A DNA stretch of 64,000 nt from a virus, in IMG/VR virus record IMGVR_UViG_3300037200_000120, positions 34,893 to 98,892 of that record; one strand, given 5' to 3'. A model generated the notes under the pieces. That model worked only from the letters and a program-made list of their open reading frames with translations, was not told the DNA's origin and searched no databases. How positions within the stretch are numbered: position 1 is the stretch's first letter; every line of letters starts with the position of its first letter. Shown in pieces: positions 51,459 to 59,128 of this stretch. The position numbers and the translations under genes were made by a program.

Positions 51459-51520
51459 GCGCGCACCTTCGCCTTGGAATCGTGGTGCTCGCGGAACTCG
51501 TGCACGACGGCGATATTCAT
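51455..51520 (-). CDS. 21-codon coupling ORF
   Basis: MNIAVVHEFREHHDSKAKVR type peptide with ATGA overlaps on both sides. Probably maintains translation across the gap. Confidence 0.35.
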   Translation of the reverse strand: MNIAVVHEFREHHDSKAKVRA

Positions 51521-52335
51521 GACTGCTTCTCCGCGTTACGCTGCTCGAGGGCCGATCTTTGTTTAGGTGGATCGCCCATCAGTAGGGCCGTCAGGTTTAC
51601 GGGCAGGCGTTTATTGCGCGCATCGACAATTCGCTCTTCCAAAGGCGTTGCCGGAAGAGAAGAGTGCGAAAATTCGGTTTTTCTTTCGTGGCGCGAGCGC
51701 TGGAAGTCATCGAGTGCGCGCGCGGCCGGCGACGGCTCAATGTGTCTCGGCTCAGTGGGCGCGGAGCGAGAAATGGCTTTTTGCTCTGGTCCTAGTTTCT
51801 CGACGATCTGCGGATGCAGTCCACGCAGTTCGTCATCCGTGATGTTCGTGAGGCGAAGGGGCGGAAGGGCGGATATGTCGGGATTAGCCGCGCCGACAGT
51901 GCGATCGAATATCTTGGGGACAGGTACGACGAGAAGATCGGAGAAGGGGATATCCTCATCGGCAGGCGGCGCGGCGGGCGCGGCCGCACGATTCTGGATC
52001 GCGGCTTCGGCCTCAGTCGCGTTGATCGCCGCATTGAGCGCGGCCTTGACGGTTTCGAGGTCCGCGTCGCGCCACCATGAACCTCGGACTCTCTTCTCTC
52101 GGATCGCTTGGCGGGTATGTCCGCTGGCCTTCGGGTTTCCACAGAGGATCGCGAGCCTAGTGGCGACGACCCTTGGAAAAACTTCCAGCAGCGCCGCTAA
52201 CGCGAGCCAGCGGCCACGCACGGTCGCACCCTCGACGGTCAGGATTGGGTCCTCGTCATGCAGACGAGCTGCGGTGACGATCGCGACGGCGATCTCTCTC
52301 GCTGTAGGCCAGGCGATGGGGCGAGCGTCGGTCAC
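51517..52335 (-). CDS. Hypothetical protein with DNA-binding-like N-domain
   Basis: 272 residues. WPTAREIAVAIVTAARLHDE and RWLALAALLEVFPRVVATRL, then KASGHTRQAIREKRVRGSWW, suggest an N-terminal DNA-binding region, followed by a Pro/Ala-rich disordered segment. Between two methyltransferase genes. A GcrA-like role is conceivable but unsupported. Confidence 0.45.
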   Translation of the reverse strand: MTDARPIAWPTAREIAVAIVTAARLHDEDPILTVEGATVRGRWLALAALLEVFPRVVATRLAILCGNPKASGHTRQAIREKRVRGSWWRDADLETVKAALNAAINATEAEAAIQNRAAAPAAPPADEDIPFSDLLVVPVPKIFDRTVGAANPDISALPPLRLTNITDDELRGLHPQIVEKLGPEQKAISRSAPTEPRHIEPSPAARALDDFQRSRHERKTEFSHSSLPATPLEERIVDARNKRLPVNLTALLMGDPPKQRSALEQRNAEKQS

Positions 52336-52964
52336 GCGGCGACCTCGGGCGGATAGTCGCTATCCTTTTCGAGGCGACGACGACACGGCGGTATCCAATG
52401 AAGCCTTGTGCCCGACGCCGCTCCATTTCTCCACACCAACCAACAATAACTCGTTGCCGTCGAGCCGTGACGGTCCAGCCGTCCTTTGAACATCGGGACG
52501 CGCTCGACGAATTGGAGTACGTCGGTTGGGGGCGTCTTGCTGAAAAGCGAATTGAACCGAGCGGCGCTTTCAAGGAAAGCCGTTCGAACCAGAATCGCCG
52601 ACGCGACGCGGGAAACTTCGCGCATCTTGATCGCGAATTGCTCCGCTAAACGAAATGGGGGATTCGTCACCGCAAAGTCGACAATCCTATCCGTTGCGAA
52701 CAGGAAATCCTCGACCTTGCCGAAGCCATAATCGTGAACGTCCGACGAATAGACTTCGCCGAAATACTCCGCCAGCGCGCAACTCATATGGCCCTCTGCG
52801 CATGCAGGCTCCCAACAAGTGACTTGCTTCAAGACGCCGGCGGCGCCTTTCTCTAGCCACTCACAAAGCGCTCGCGTCGCGAAAGGAGGCGTGGGAAAAT
52901 GGTCAAGGCTATCGTTCGCCTCGATGCGCGTTGCCATGACAGCGTTACTGCGATTTTGCGCCAC
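52332..52964 (-). CDS. Class I SAM-dependent adenine methyltransferase
   Basis: 210 residues. Motif I WEPACAEGHMSCALAEYFG, a following acidic strand with YSSDVHDYG, and motif IV DFAVTNPPFRLAEQF (NPPF). Aligned to small phage MTases lacking a recognition domain. Third methylase in the block. TAATG-coupled to the gene before it. Confidence 0.8.
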   Translation of the reverse strand: MAQNRSNAVMATRIEANDSLDHFPTPPFATRALCEWLEKGAAGVLKQVTCWEPACAEGHMSCALAEYFGEVYSSDVHDYGFGKVEDFLFATDRIVDFAVTNPPFRLAEQFAIKMREVSRVASAILVRTAFLESAARFNSLFSKTPPTDVLQFVERVPMFKGRLDRHGSTATSYCWLVWRNGAASGTRLHWIPPCRRRLEKDSDYPPEVAA

Positions 52965-53428
52965 TATCTCGTCCCCGCCCGTTGCGCCAGCTCAGCGCTC
53001 GTATCTGGCCTTCCGACCGTGATCACTCTCATGAGCGCCTCGCGATCAATCTTGCCAGCAGCGAAAAGCGCCAGCGCCTTGTTCTTCGTCTCGGGATCGA
53101 CCAGGACCTTCCTCGGCTCACGCCCGGTGAACACTTTGCCTGCCACAGTACCGCCGGTTCGAAACGTCGCTTCTCTTTCCTTCTTTCGTTGCTTCTCGCC
53201 GTTTTCGTCGAAGAACTCACGGACCGTGGACTCGCTTCGATGCACGGCTTTGGCGATAGCGGCGAAACCCATTTTCAAGGGTTCAGCGCGGAGTCTGCGG
53301 GCTTCCATATGCCACGAAGGCGGAAGCTCGCTCTTGGTGGACCTGGTGTTGCGGTTGCGGGGACGCACTACCGCAACCAACTCGGGAGCGTCGTCTCCAT
53401 CAGAGAACGGGAAAGCATCGTGCGTCAT
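52964..53428 (-). CDS. HTH-containing hypothetical protein
   Basis: 154 residues; start at the ATG overlapping the previous stop. MGFAAIAKAVHRSESTVREF gives a clear helix-turn-helix, next to FFDENGEKQRKKEREATFRT. Might regulate this block or aid recombination. Not recognised. Confidence 0.55.
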   Translation of the reverse strand: MTHDAFPFSDGDDAPELVAVVRPRNRNTRSTKSELPPSWHMEARRLRAEPLKMGFAAIAKAVHRSESTVREFFDENGEKQRKKEREATFRTGGTVAGKVFTGREPRKVLVDPETKNKALALFAAGKIDREALMRVITVGRPDTSAELAQRAGTR

Positions 53429-53682
53429 GCGGAGACCTCGAATGTTGACCCAGCATCCGCCGCCAAATCCGGCGCGACATGCCAACTGCAATGGACCGAA
53501 TGTTCGCAGACCGAATAATAGACCTCACATTGGCCCGTGAAACGGCAGATATTCGAAAGCCCGTGGGCGATATCCAGAATCGTGAAATGCGAGGTCTCAG
53601 GTTCGAGCAAGTTGAGCAGGATAGTTGGGCCGTGGATGCGTTTGATGGAGGCCACTACGTCACTCCCCCTTCGCCGATTCAT
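53425..53682 (-). CDS. Truncated HD-domain (YfbR-like) protein
   Basis: 85 residues. FTILDIAHGLSNICRFTGQC and YYSVCEHSV match the start of YfbR-like HD phosphohydrolases (first His ligand in EHSV). The family continues for another 100 residues with the HD motif, which is missing: the frame goes HCSWHVAPDLAADAG and stops. No other frame supplies the HD motif nearby. Enzyme activity is therefore unlikely. Confidence 0.6.
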   Translation of the reverse strand: MNRRRGSDVVASIKRIHGPTILLNLLEPETSHFTILDIAHGLSNICRFTGQCEVYYSVCEHSVHCSWHVAPDLAADAGSTFEVSA

Positions 53683-54223
53683 CGCCGGACTTGGTCCACC
53701 GAGCGCTGGGAACGGTCAGCGTCCATCGGGCTTGATCGTCGCCGAAAGCCGTCCGAGGCGAACCAGCCTGCGCATCCCCTGGCGCACCGTCTTTCGTGCC
53801 GCCCCGGCCATCGCCAGCCTTGTCAGAAGCGCTACGGCTGAGAAACACCGGCTGGCCCTGCCCGAGCTTCTGTTGGGCTTGCCGGAGCGCTTTGCGCATT
53901 TCTGGGTCGGGAACGACCGTCACCGCGAGCGGAGTCGGTTCATCGGGGCCGGCGATCCAGAGATCAAACGATTTGTCGTCAACGGAGTGCATCGCGAAGA
54001 GTTGAAATTTATCTGGCAGCTCGCTCATCGCGCGTGCTTGCGGGTATCCGAGGATCGCGCGCGTAGCCAGAGGCGTCCAGCACGCCAGCACCGCGAGAGA
54101 CAGCGCAAGCGCGACTTTCACCCCGATCGCGCCGGCGGACGTCTTGAATATCCACGTCACGGCGCAGACGAGTAGGCCGAGTAGAGCGGCGTCGGTGAGA
54201 ATGAATGTGGAAAAGGGCGTCAC
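53660..54223 (-). CDS. Membrane protein with export-side domain, motor module
   Basis: 187 residues from a GTG (GTGA-coupled). Two hydrophobic helices at the start (FILTDAALLGLLVCAVTWIF, GVKVALALSLAVLACWTPLA), then a soluble region with SFDLWIAGPDEPTPLAVTVV, sharing the DLWxxGP motif with the ExbD-like protein two genes upstream. Part of the ExbB/ExbD-like cluster. Function unknown. Confidence 0.55.
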   Translation of the reverse strand: MTPFSTFILTDAALLGLLVCAVTWIFKTSAGAIGVKVALALSLAVLACWTPLATRAILGYPQARAMSELPDKFQLFAMHSVDDKSFDLWIAGPDEPTPLAVTVVPDPEMRKALRQAQQKLGQGQPVFLSRSASDKAGDGRGGTKDGAPGDAQAGSPRTAFGDDQARWTLTVPSARWTKSGDESAKGE

Positions 54224-54399
54224 GGCTTCTCTCCCCACCGATATAAGAACGGCTGGCAACTGAACTTGTCGCCAGGATTGCGTTCCACAAGCTCGTAGCC
54301 GTCGCCTTTGCATAGAGCCTCTGTGGGATAACGCATGTGTAGAATGTATGGATCGACTGTCGGCGACCAAACAATGAGCAACCAAAATCCAAACATCAT
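54220..54399 (-). CDS. 59-residue exported or membrane protein
   Basis: MMFGFWLLIVWSPTVDPYIL-type protein: short hydrophobic N-terminus then two Cys (EALCKGDGYE, DKFSCQPFLY), suggesting a small secreted disulfide protein. ATGA- and GTGA-coupled on both sides in the motor module. Confidence 0.55.
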   Translation of the reverse strand: MMFGFWLLIVWSPTVDPYILHMRYPTEALCKGDGYELVERNPGDKFSCQPFLYRWGEKP

Positions 54400-55061
54400 G
54401 GCGTCCCCGGCGTCGGCGCCGCTCCTGGTGTATGTGACGAAGCCCCCGGCGGCCCCTGATAGAACCTCGCCGTGATCGGTTCGACAGGAAGTTCAGCCTC
54501 GACGAAACCGCCATCAGGCATGACGTCCATCGACCAAATATTGACCGAGTCCCCTTCAAATTCTAAAATGACGTCGGCGCGGTGGATCATGACGACCTTC
54601 GGGTTGATTTTGACGACCTCGACGTGAACCACGATTCCGAGCGCGTGAGGATCGCGAACGCGGTGGTCGTCGGCGGGGCGCGTCTTGTACGCATGGACGC
54701 CGTAGACGTAGTGGCCTGGGACGATACCGCGGAGCGACATGGTTTCTTTGTGAGGCAGGTAAACCAAGTGGTTATCGACGATCAGCCGGTCGTCGAGGTA
54801 TCCTCGCGAATCGCGATCCAACGAAAGCGCCCCGCCCTCCAGATTTTGATAAAAAACAGGATTTTTCGGGTCTGGGGGACCAACGGCCCAAAGGTCAATG
54901 TCGTCGTCCAACTGGGCGCTCCACTCGATGGTCACGAGATACTCGGCCTTGACTTGAACGCCGTCAGCAACCTTCTTCGGCGCAACCGAGACGATCAAGA
55001 TAGCTACAATCACAAGTAGCATATCTACGTAGGCCAAAAGCGTGCCGGCGCGGCGTTTCAT
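54396..55061 (-). CDS. ExbD/TolR-like motor subunit with beta domain
   Basis: 221 residues. Single N-terminal helix VDMLLVIVAILIVSVAPKK with Asp 13 at the membrane edge, as in the proton-bearing Asp of ExbD and TolR. The export-side domain starts TIEWSAQLDDDIDLWAVGPP and has GHYVYGVHAYKTR, a beta-sandwich resembling YfaP/DUF2135 modules instead of the usual TolR fold. Encoded two genes after an ExbB-like channel gene. Predicted to form an inner-membrane proton-driven complex. Confidence 0.65.
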   Translation of the reverse strand: MKRRAGTLLAYVDMLLVIVAILIVSVAPKKVADGVQVKAEYLVTIEWSAQLDDDIDLWAVGPPDPKNPVFYQNLEGGALSLDRDSRGYLDDRLIVDNHLVYLPHKETMSLRGIVPGHYVYGVHAYKTRPADDHRVRDPHALGIVVHVEVVKINPKVVMIHRADVILEFEGDSVNIWSMDVMPDGGFVEAELPVEPITARFYQGPPGASSHTPGAAPTPGTP

Positions 55062-56944
55062 ACGGAGACCTCGGCGAAAAGAGGACCATGATCTGCAGGC
55101 TTACCTTTGAGCTTCGCCTTGATGCTCTCGCGTGCTCGCTCGTCGGGGCCGGCGAGACACAGTTTCATCCGACGTTCGATATCGGCGAGGTATTCGGTCT
55201 CGCGTTCAATCAGGACAGCGTTGAAGCCTTCGCGATATGATGCCTCGCCAGTCGTGCCCGTGCCAGCCATCGGATCAAGGATCGTTCCGCCGGGAGGACA
55301 GAGCAACCGGCAGACCCATTGCATGAGATCGACAGGCTTGACGGTCGGGTGTTTGGAACCAAGGCGCGATTCGCTGTCAGCCTTTCCCGAGTAGTGGAAT
55401 CGCTTTGCGAATTTTGTCCTCGCATCCTTCGGCGATTCCTCGCTCGCGGTGGCGCATTCGATGGCATGAAATACAGAGCCAAACAATTGCTTCAGGCTTG
55501 TTGTAGTCGTTATGATGTCTGTGTTTTCCCGCCCCTCCACATGAAGCGCAAGGTTGTGGCGTAGGATTCGCGCGCTGCGCTCTGAGATAAAATCCGGCAA
55601 CGGAAGTGATTCCAAGTCGCGGCGAGTCTTTGGCCCGGCAAGCCCTTGAGCAATAGCTGTTGCGCATAAGTCGCACAGGTCCGCCGCAGACCTTACATTT
55701 TGGACGATCTTTGACGGAAGCAGCGGCGGCGCACTCGGTTGAGCAGAAGCGCCGTTCAGCGGATGGCATTCCTTTGAATGGCTTCCCGCATTGGTCGCAC
55801 GGCCGCTCGACGGATTGCTCTTGTCCGCGCTTTCTGGCGCTTGCAAGACCGCTGCATTGACGGGAACAAAAGCGTCGCTTTGGATGTTTTGAGTCTGTGA
55901 CGCCGATTCCGCATTGTTCGCATTGCATAGCTGATTGGTATCTGATTGGACACCGCAAAGCAAGCCGCAAAGATCGCAACGGGGCTCATTTTCTTGAGGA
56001 AAAGAAGCAAAGAACCGCGCCGCAGAGCCGGAATCGCCAATGTGGCCGCGTTCATCCTGCAGCTTGAACTCGCCATAAACTCCGTTCGTCTTTGGCTCGT
56101 TGCGGCGGCCGCTGAATGTTCCGCTGGTGGTGTCCGGGAACGCCGCCAGCACTTCATCTGATCCGTCGTGGACAAGGTTCGCGGGCCATCGACCAAGCGG
56201 GCTGGCGGTCACGTTTCCACCGTTCGGCTTGAACGAAATATTTGCGCCGTCGAGATCGCTACCCACAGACGTCTTGTAGCCGTTCTGAATGCGGTAAAGA
56301 GGATTGGTTGCTGCGTTCTTTGTGTCCTCGTAGGCGATCCGAGTGGCATCAATATTCAGCGCGCCGACGCCCCAACGCCTCACATTTGCCTCAACAGTGC
56401 GCTCTGATAAAGGCTTCCGCGCCAAGCAAATCGGCTCCCACGCGGGCTTCAAGGCCCCGCCCCAAGGTCCAATCGGGTTGCCTTCCTCGTCTTGAAAAAT
56501 GTAACCTTGTTTGTTGAAGCCAGTTCCATAGGTCCACGCTAATTGATCACGAATCTGGAAACCAGCGTCTTCGATTGCGCACGCGAGCCGATGGTACGTC
56601 CGCGTTCCTCCGAACGCTGCGAGGTGGCCACCAGGCTTGAGCACACGCCGGGCCTCGCGCCAAAACTCGACGTTGTGCGCAATGCCAGTCCCGTCCCATT
56701 CCTTGCCCATGAACCCGCCAACGGGCCGATTATCTCCGTTGACGCCTACACGGGCGCGCGCAAATGGCATGTCATTGAGAGGAGGCGGGTTCTTTCTGTT
56801 TGCCTGCGTAAGCTCATAGGGCGGATCGGTCACGACAGCATCAACCGAATTGTCGGCAAGCGTTTTCACCACGGCTATGCAATCGCCAGCGTGGACGATG
56901 ACCCGACCGCCAAGAAACGAAACCGCCTGCGCGCCGTCACCCAT
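55058..56944 (-). CDS. DNA amino-methyltransferase interrupted by HNH insert
   Basis: 628 residues if read straight through. N-terminal VVTDPPYELTQ (motif IV) and FMGKEWDGTGIAHNVEFWRE, C-terminal LGSKHPTVKPVDLMQWVCRL and PPGGTILDPMAGTGTTGEAS (motif I), so it is a beta-class amino-methyltransferase. Between RFFASFPQEN (about residue 315) and FHYSGKADSES (about 520) lies an extra segment of about 190 residues, open in this frame, that coincides with the nested HNH ORF. Start overlaps the ExbB-like stop (ATGGGTGA). Confidence 0.8.
   Translation of the reverse strand: MGDGAQAVSFLGGRVIVHAGDCIAVVKTLADNSVDAVVTDPPYELTQANRKNPPPLNDMPFARARVGVNGDNRPVGGFMGKEWDGTGIAHNVEFWREARRVLKPGGHLAAFGGTRTYHRLACAIEDAGFQIRDQLAWTYGTGFNKQGYIFQDEEGNPIGPWGGALKPAWEPICLARKPLSERTVEANVRRWGVGALNIDATRIAYEDTKNAATNPLYRIQNGYKTSVGSDLDGANISFKPNGGNVTASPLGRWPANLVHDGSDEVLAAFPDTTSGTFSGRRNEPKTNGVYGEFKLQDERGHIGDSGSAARFFASFPQENEPRCDLCGLLCGVQSDTNQLCNANNAESASQTQNIQSDAFVPVNAAVLQAPESADKSNPSSGRATNAGSHSKECHPLNGASAQPSAPPLLPSKIVQNVRSAADLCDLCATAIAQGLAGPKTRRDLESLPLPDFISERSARILRHNLALHVEGRENTDIITTTTSLKQLFGSVFHAIECATASEESPKDARTKFAKRFHYSGKADSESRLGSKHPTVKPVDLMQWVCRLLCPPGGTILDPMAGTGTTGEASYREGFNAVLIERETEYLADIERRMKLCLAGPDERARESIKAKLKGKPADHGPLFAEVSV
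55377..55928 (-). CDS. HNH endonuclease nested in methyltransferase gene
   Basis: About 183 residues in a different frame of the same strand. Three Cys knuckles (QCEQCGIG, CSRQCSG; PCDQCGKPF, RFCSTECA; CKVCGGP, YCSRACR) and an HNH core: PCASCGGAGKHRHHNDYNK, WLCISCHRMRHRERG. Its codons fit a real protein, while the methyltransferase frame here is low-complexity. Start ATG is set before QCEQCG; the ribosome site is weak. The stop falls where methyltransferase homology resumes. Confidence 0.85.
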   Translation of the reverse strand: MQCEQCGIGVTDSKHPKRRFCSRQCSGLASARKRGQEQSVERPCDQCGKPFKGMPSAERRFCSTECAAAASVKDRPKCKVCGGPVRLMRNSYCSRACRAKDSPRLGITSVAGFYLRAQRANPTPQPCASCGGAGKHRHHNDYNKPEAIVWLCISCHRMRHRERGIAEGCEDKIRKAIPLLGKG

Positions 56945-57413
56945 TCCGGCGGGCCTTCCGCAATGAGGCGTTGAGTACATGAGACAGCACCAGCACGATC
57001 GCGAAGCCGGAAACGCCAGCCAAAGTGGAGAACAGCGATGTCCCGAGCATCGCCAGCACATCGCCGCCTTCCCGGAGGGCCACAGCTTGTTGAGAGAGCC
57101 CGTACACCGTGCCGCACAACCCGATCGCTGGCGAGAGGTCGGCCGCGATGCCTCCCCACTCGGCTGAATCCTCGATCTCGGCGACCGTGTCGAGTTCGTC
57201 GGCGTAGTTCCCAGCATCAGGCACCCGCCAACACAAATACCCGATATAGGCGGCCGTCCCGATCACGAGCGCCGCCACGAGCGACGAGGCATGGCTCAGA
57301 TCGTCACGCCAGATGCGACTGAGAAGTCCGAAATGGCCGGCATAAAAGGCTGCGATCCCCATCGCTACGACGATGGACAGCCATTGGAGAAACGCCGGCT
57401 TGCGGGCGGTCAT
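56937..57413 (-). CDS. ExbB/TolQ/MotA-like proton channel protein
   Basis: 158 residues. Helices at about 8-30 (LQWLSIVVAMGIAAFYAGHF), 43-62 (LVAALVIGTAAYIGYLCW), then the family core SPAIGLCGTVYGLSQQA and LGTSLFSTLAGVSGFAIVLV, which align with the two pore helices of ExbB and MotA (GLxGTVxG, then TxxAGxxxA). Smaller than ExbB (about 240). ATG start chosen because it overlaps the mini-protein stop. A phage-encoded member of this family is unusual. Confidence 0.75.
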   Translation of the reverse strand: MTARKPAFLQWLSIVVAMGIAAFYAGHFGLLSRIWRDDLSHASSLVAALVIGTAAYIGYLCWRVPDAGNYADELDTVAEIEDSAEWGGIAADLSPAIGLCGTVYGLSQQAVALREGGDVLAMLGTSLFSTLAGVSGFAIVLVLSHVLNASLRKARRNG

Positions 57414-57520
57414 GGGTTCCATCCTAGACAAATATTATGGTCCGGAGCAGCCCAAACGAGGAACGCCACAAAGGCAACCGCGAAAAGCGTCACGACGATA
57501 AATTCTATTGGACTGGTCAT
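57410..57520 (-). CDS. 36-residue single-span membrane peptide
   Basis: MTSPIEFIVVTLFAVAFVAF-type peptide with one transmembrane helix and a short tail. GGAG site upstream; ATGA-coupled to the ExbB-like gene. Below usual ORF cut-offs, so easily missed. May be a small subunit of the motor complex. Confidence 0.5.
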   Translation of the reverse strand: MTSPIEFIVVTLFAVAFVAFLVWAAPDHNICLGWNP

Positions 57521-57560
57521 ATGATTCTCCGCGAGAAACCCCCTTCAGGGCGGGGATCGG

Positions 57561-58010
57561 TTACTGATCTTGACCCTGAGGCGGTTCGTGTTGAACATCA
57601 CCGACTTCGTTGAGCAGGGTGACGAGCGCCTGGGGGACAGGCATGATATCGCAAGCCCTTGAGGCGTCGATGAACACCACCAGCGACTTATCGCCGTTCC
57701 GCGCCAGCGCCGCCGCACCGCCGTAGGGAATGCCTTCAGGCGTATGAGGCGCCATGATCGAGACGCCGCGTAAAAATTGGAATTGATCCTGCGTCAGATC
57801 GATCCATGTCGCCCCATTGGTGGAGGCGACTCGCGATTTCATCTCGGCGAGTTCCATACAGTGGTGCGGAGCCGTAGCGCCATCCGCCCGCGCGTGCTGA
57901 TACGCGGCCATTTCCCCGCAAAGGGCGAGGCCTAGAATCGCGGCGCAAGTAAGCGCGCGGCGATCTTTGATTGCAAAACGCACTGTTTGGTCTACATTGA
58001 ACCCTCTCAT
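57561..58010 (-). CDS. Hypothetical protein with N-terminal membrane segment
   Basis: 149 residues. ALTCAAILGLALCGEMAAY is a signal anchor or Sec signal; the exported part has GATWIDLTQDQFQFLRGVSI and ACDIMPVPQALVTLLNEVG. Upstream of the ExbB-like gene and possibly part of the same module. Start set by ATGA coupling. Confidence 0.55.
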   Translation of the reverse strand: MRGFNVDQTVRFAIKDRRALTCAAILGLALCGEMAAYQHARADGATAPHHCMELAEMKSRVASTNGATWIDLTQDQFQFLRGVSIMAPHTPEGIPYGGAAALARNGDKSLVVFIDASRACDIMPVPQALVTLLNEVGDVQHEPPQGQDQ

Positions 58011-58198
58011 GATAGATTCCCCTTCCTTTGAAACTCTCGCGCCGCCGCGAGCAGACGACAGACTTCCGGTTCTTTCCGATTGATGATCTTGGCGATTTCC
58101 GCCGTGTCCCGCCCGCGTCGAAACAGATCGAGCACGGCGGCGCCGGCCCGGTCCCATTTCGAGAGAGATTGGATTTCAGCATCGGAAAGAATGGTCAC
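58007..58198 (-). CDS. Small HTH-like protein
   Basis: 63 residues from a GTG overlapping the preceding stop. LDLFRRGRDTAEIAKIINRK and EPEVCRLLAAAREFQ read as a helix-turn-helix of the small sigma-like type. Probably binds DNA. Confidence 0.6.
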   Translation of the reverse strand: MTILSDAEIQSLSKWDRAGAAVLDLFRRGRDTAEIAKIINRKEPEVCRLLAAAREFQRKGNLS

Positions 58199-58416
58199 GA
58201 CTGCGCCGCCTTCCATACCTCGAACGAAGCCGCGTTGGCTGCGATGATGTTGAGATCCTTCCCGACGATCGTGAGCGCGGCCAGAATGGCCTTCTGCCGA
58301 ACGACCCAGGCCTCGGTGCGTTTGAGTTCGCCTTTTTCGGCGCGCTCAATCAGGTTGAGGTTGCCTCGGTATAGGAGGTGCATCTCTTCGGAGACGCCGA
58401 GATAGTTGGTCGTCAT
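58195..58416 (-). CDS. Hypothetical small helical protein
   Basis: 73 residues (LLYRGNLNLIERAEKGELKR, then AILAALTIVGKDLNIIAANA). Overlaps both neighbours. Unknown. Confidence 0.55.
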   Translation of the reverse strand: MTTNYLGVSEEMHLLYRGNLNLIERAEKGELKRTEAWVVRQKAILAALTIVGKDLNIIAANAASFEVWKAAQS

Positions 58417-58673
58417 GGCGCAGCCCCCGCGTCCATCTTCTCCCGCTCCACAATCAACATCGTCTTGCAGAGCCTTTCCATATGATGGAGAATGCGATCG
58501 TTGCCCGCGAGGTCGCCCAAGAAATTACGCACCTCTGCATCTTCGGTTCCGAACTTGCCGGACGGAGAGGCGTCGGCGAGCGGAGGTAGTTGCGAGCCCC
58601 AATGATTGACCGCGAGGGAGAAGGCTGACTCGGGGTTCAATGCCTCGATCTCGGCGACTGAGGGGAGCGTCAT
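58413..58673 (-). CDS. Hypothetical small protein
   Basis: 86 residues; the start overlaps the nuclease gene stop (ATGA). Contains AEVRNFLGDLAGNDRILHHM. Not recognised. Confidence 0.55.
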   Translation of the reverse strand: MTLPSVAEIEALNPESAFSLAVNHWGSQLPPLADASPSGKFGTEDAEVRNFLGDLAGNDRILHHMERLCKTMLIVEREKMDAGAAP

Positions 58674-59128
58674 GCGCGACACTCCCGGGTCGGAACATTC
58701 CATTGGGCAAATGCGTCGCGCACGTCATCAATCGAGCGGGCGACAACGTGGGGGACGCCCATCTGGATCAACGCGCCACGAAATGCGATCTGGTCGTCGG
58801 ATAGTTCGCTCTTGCCTGTCTTGACTTCGATGAATGCGGCGCGCGGGGCAAACATTCCGTACCATGGGAGCACAAGCGCGAGGTCGAACACGCCCTTGCG
58901 GAGCCCCGGGACAGCGTTCGAGGCCCGACCGCCCGCTGTGCGACGGCTTGCGTTGGGAACCGCGTAGCAGAGCACCGTAGGGGCCACTGCAGCGATGTAA
59001 TCACAAATCGCTTTTTGGATGGCGGCTTCGGGCTGCGCGCGCTCGCGTCGGGGCTTGGCGCCCGTTCGCGGGGCTCTTGCCTGCGGAGGGGGCTTGCCTG
59101 TGGCGTGGAGGGGGAAGTGAGAGCCCAC
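58670..59128 (-). CDS. VRR-NUC domain nuclease
   Basis: 152 residues from a GTG start. PEAAIQKAICDYIAAVAPTV, then PGLRKGVFDLALVLPWYGMF and FIEVKTGKSELSDDQIAFRG, the VRR-NUC family layout with the D...ExK catalytic core (Asp in FDL, Glu and Lys in EVK). Single-domain phage forms process branched DNA in replication or packaging. Encoded beside the GapR-like gene. Confidence 0.85.
   Translation of the reverse strand: MGSHFPLHATGKPPPQARAPRTGAKPRRERAQPEAAIQKAICDYIAAVAPTVLCYAVPNASRRTAGGRASNAVPGLRKGVFDLALVLPWYGMFAPRAAFIEVKTGKSELSDDQIAFRGALIQMGVPHVVARSIDDVRDAFAQWNVPTRECRA

Noticed and set aside
53660-54559. Longer reading of the two-helix membrane protein
   Set aside because: The extension is an Arg-rich shadow of the genes before it; the coupled GTG start fits better.
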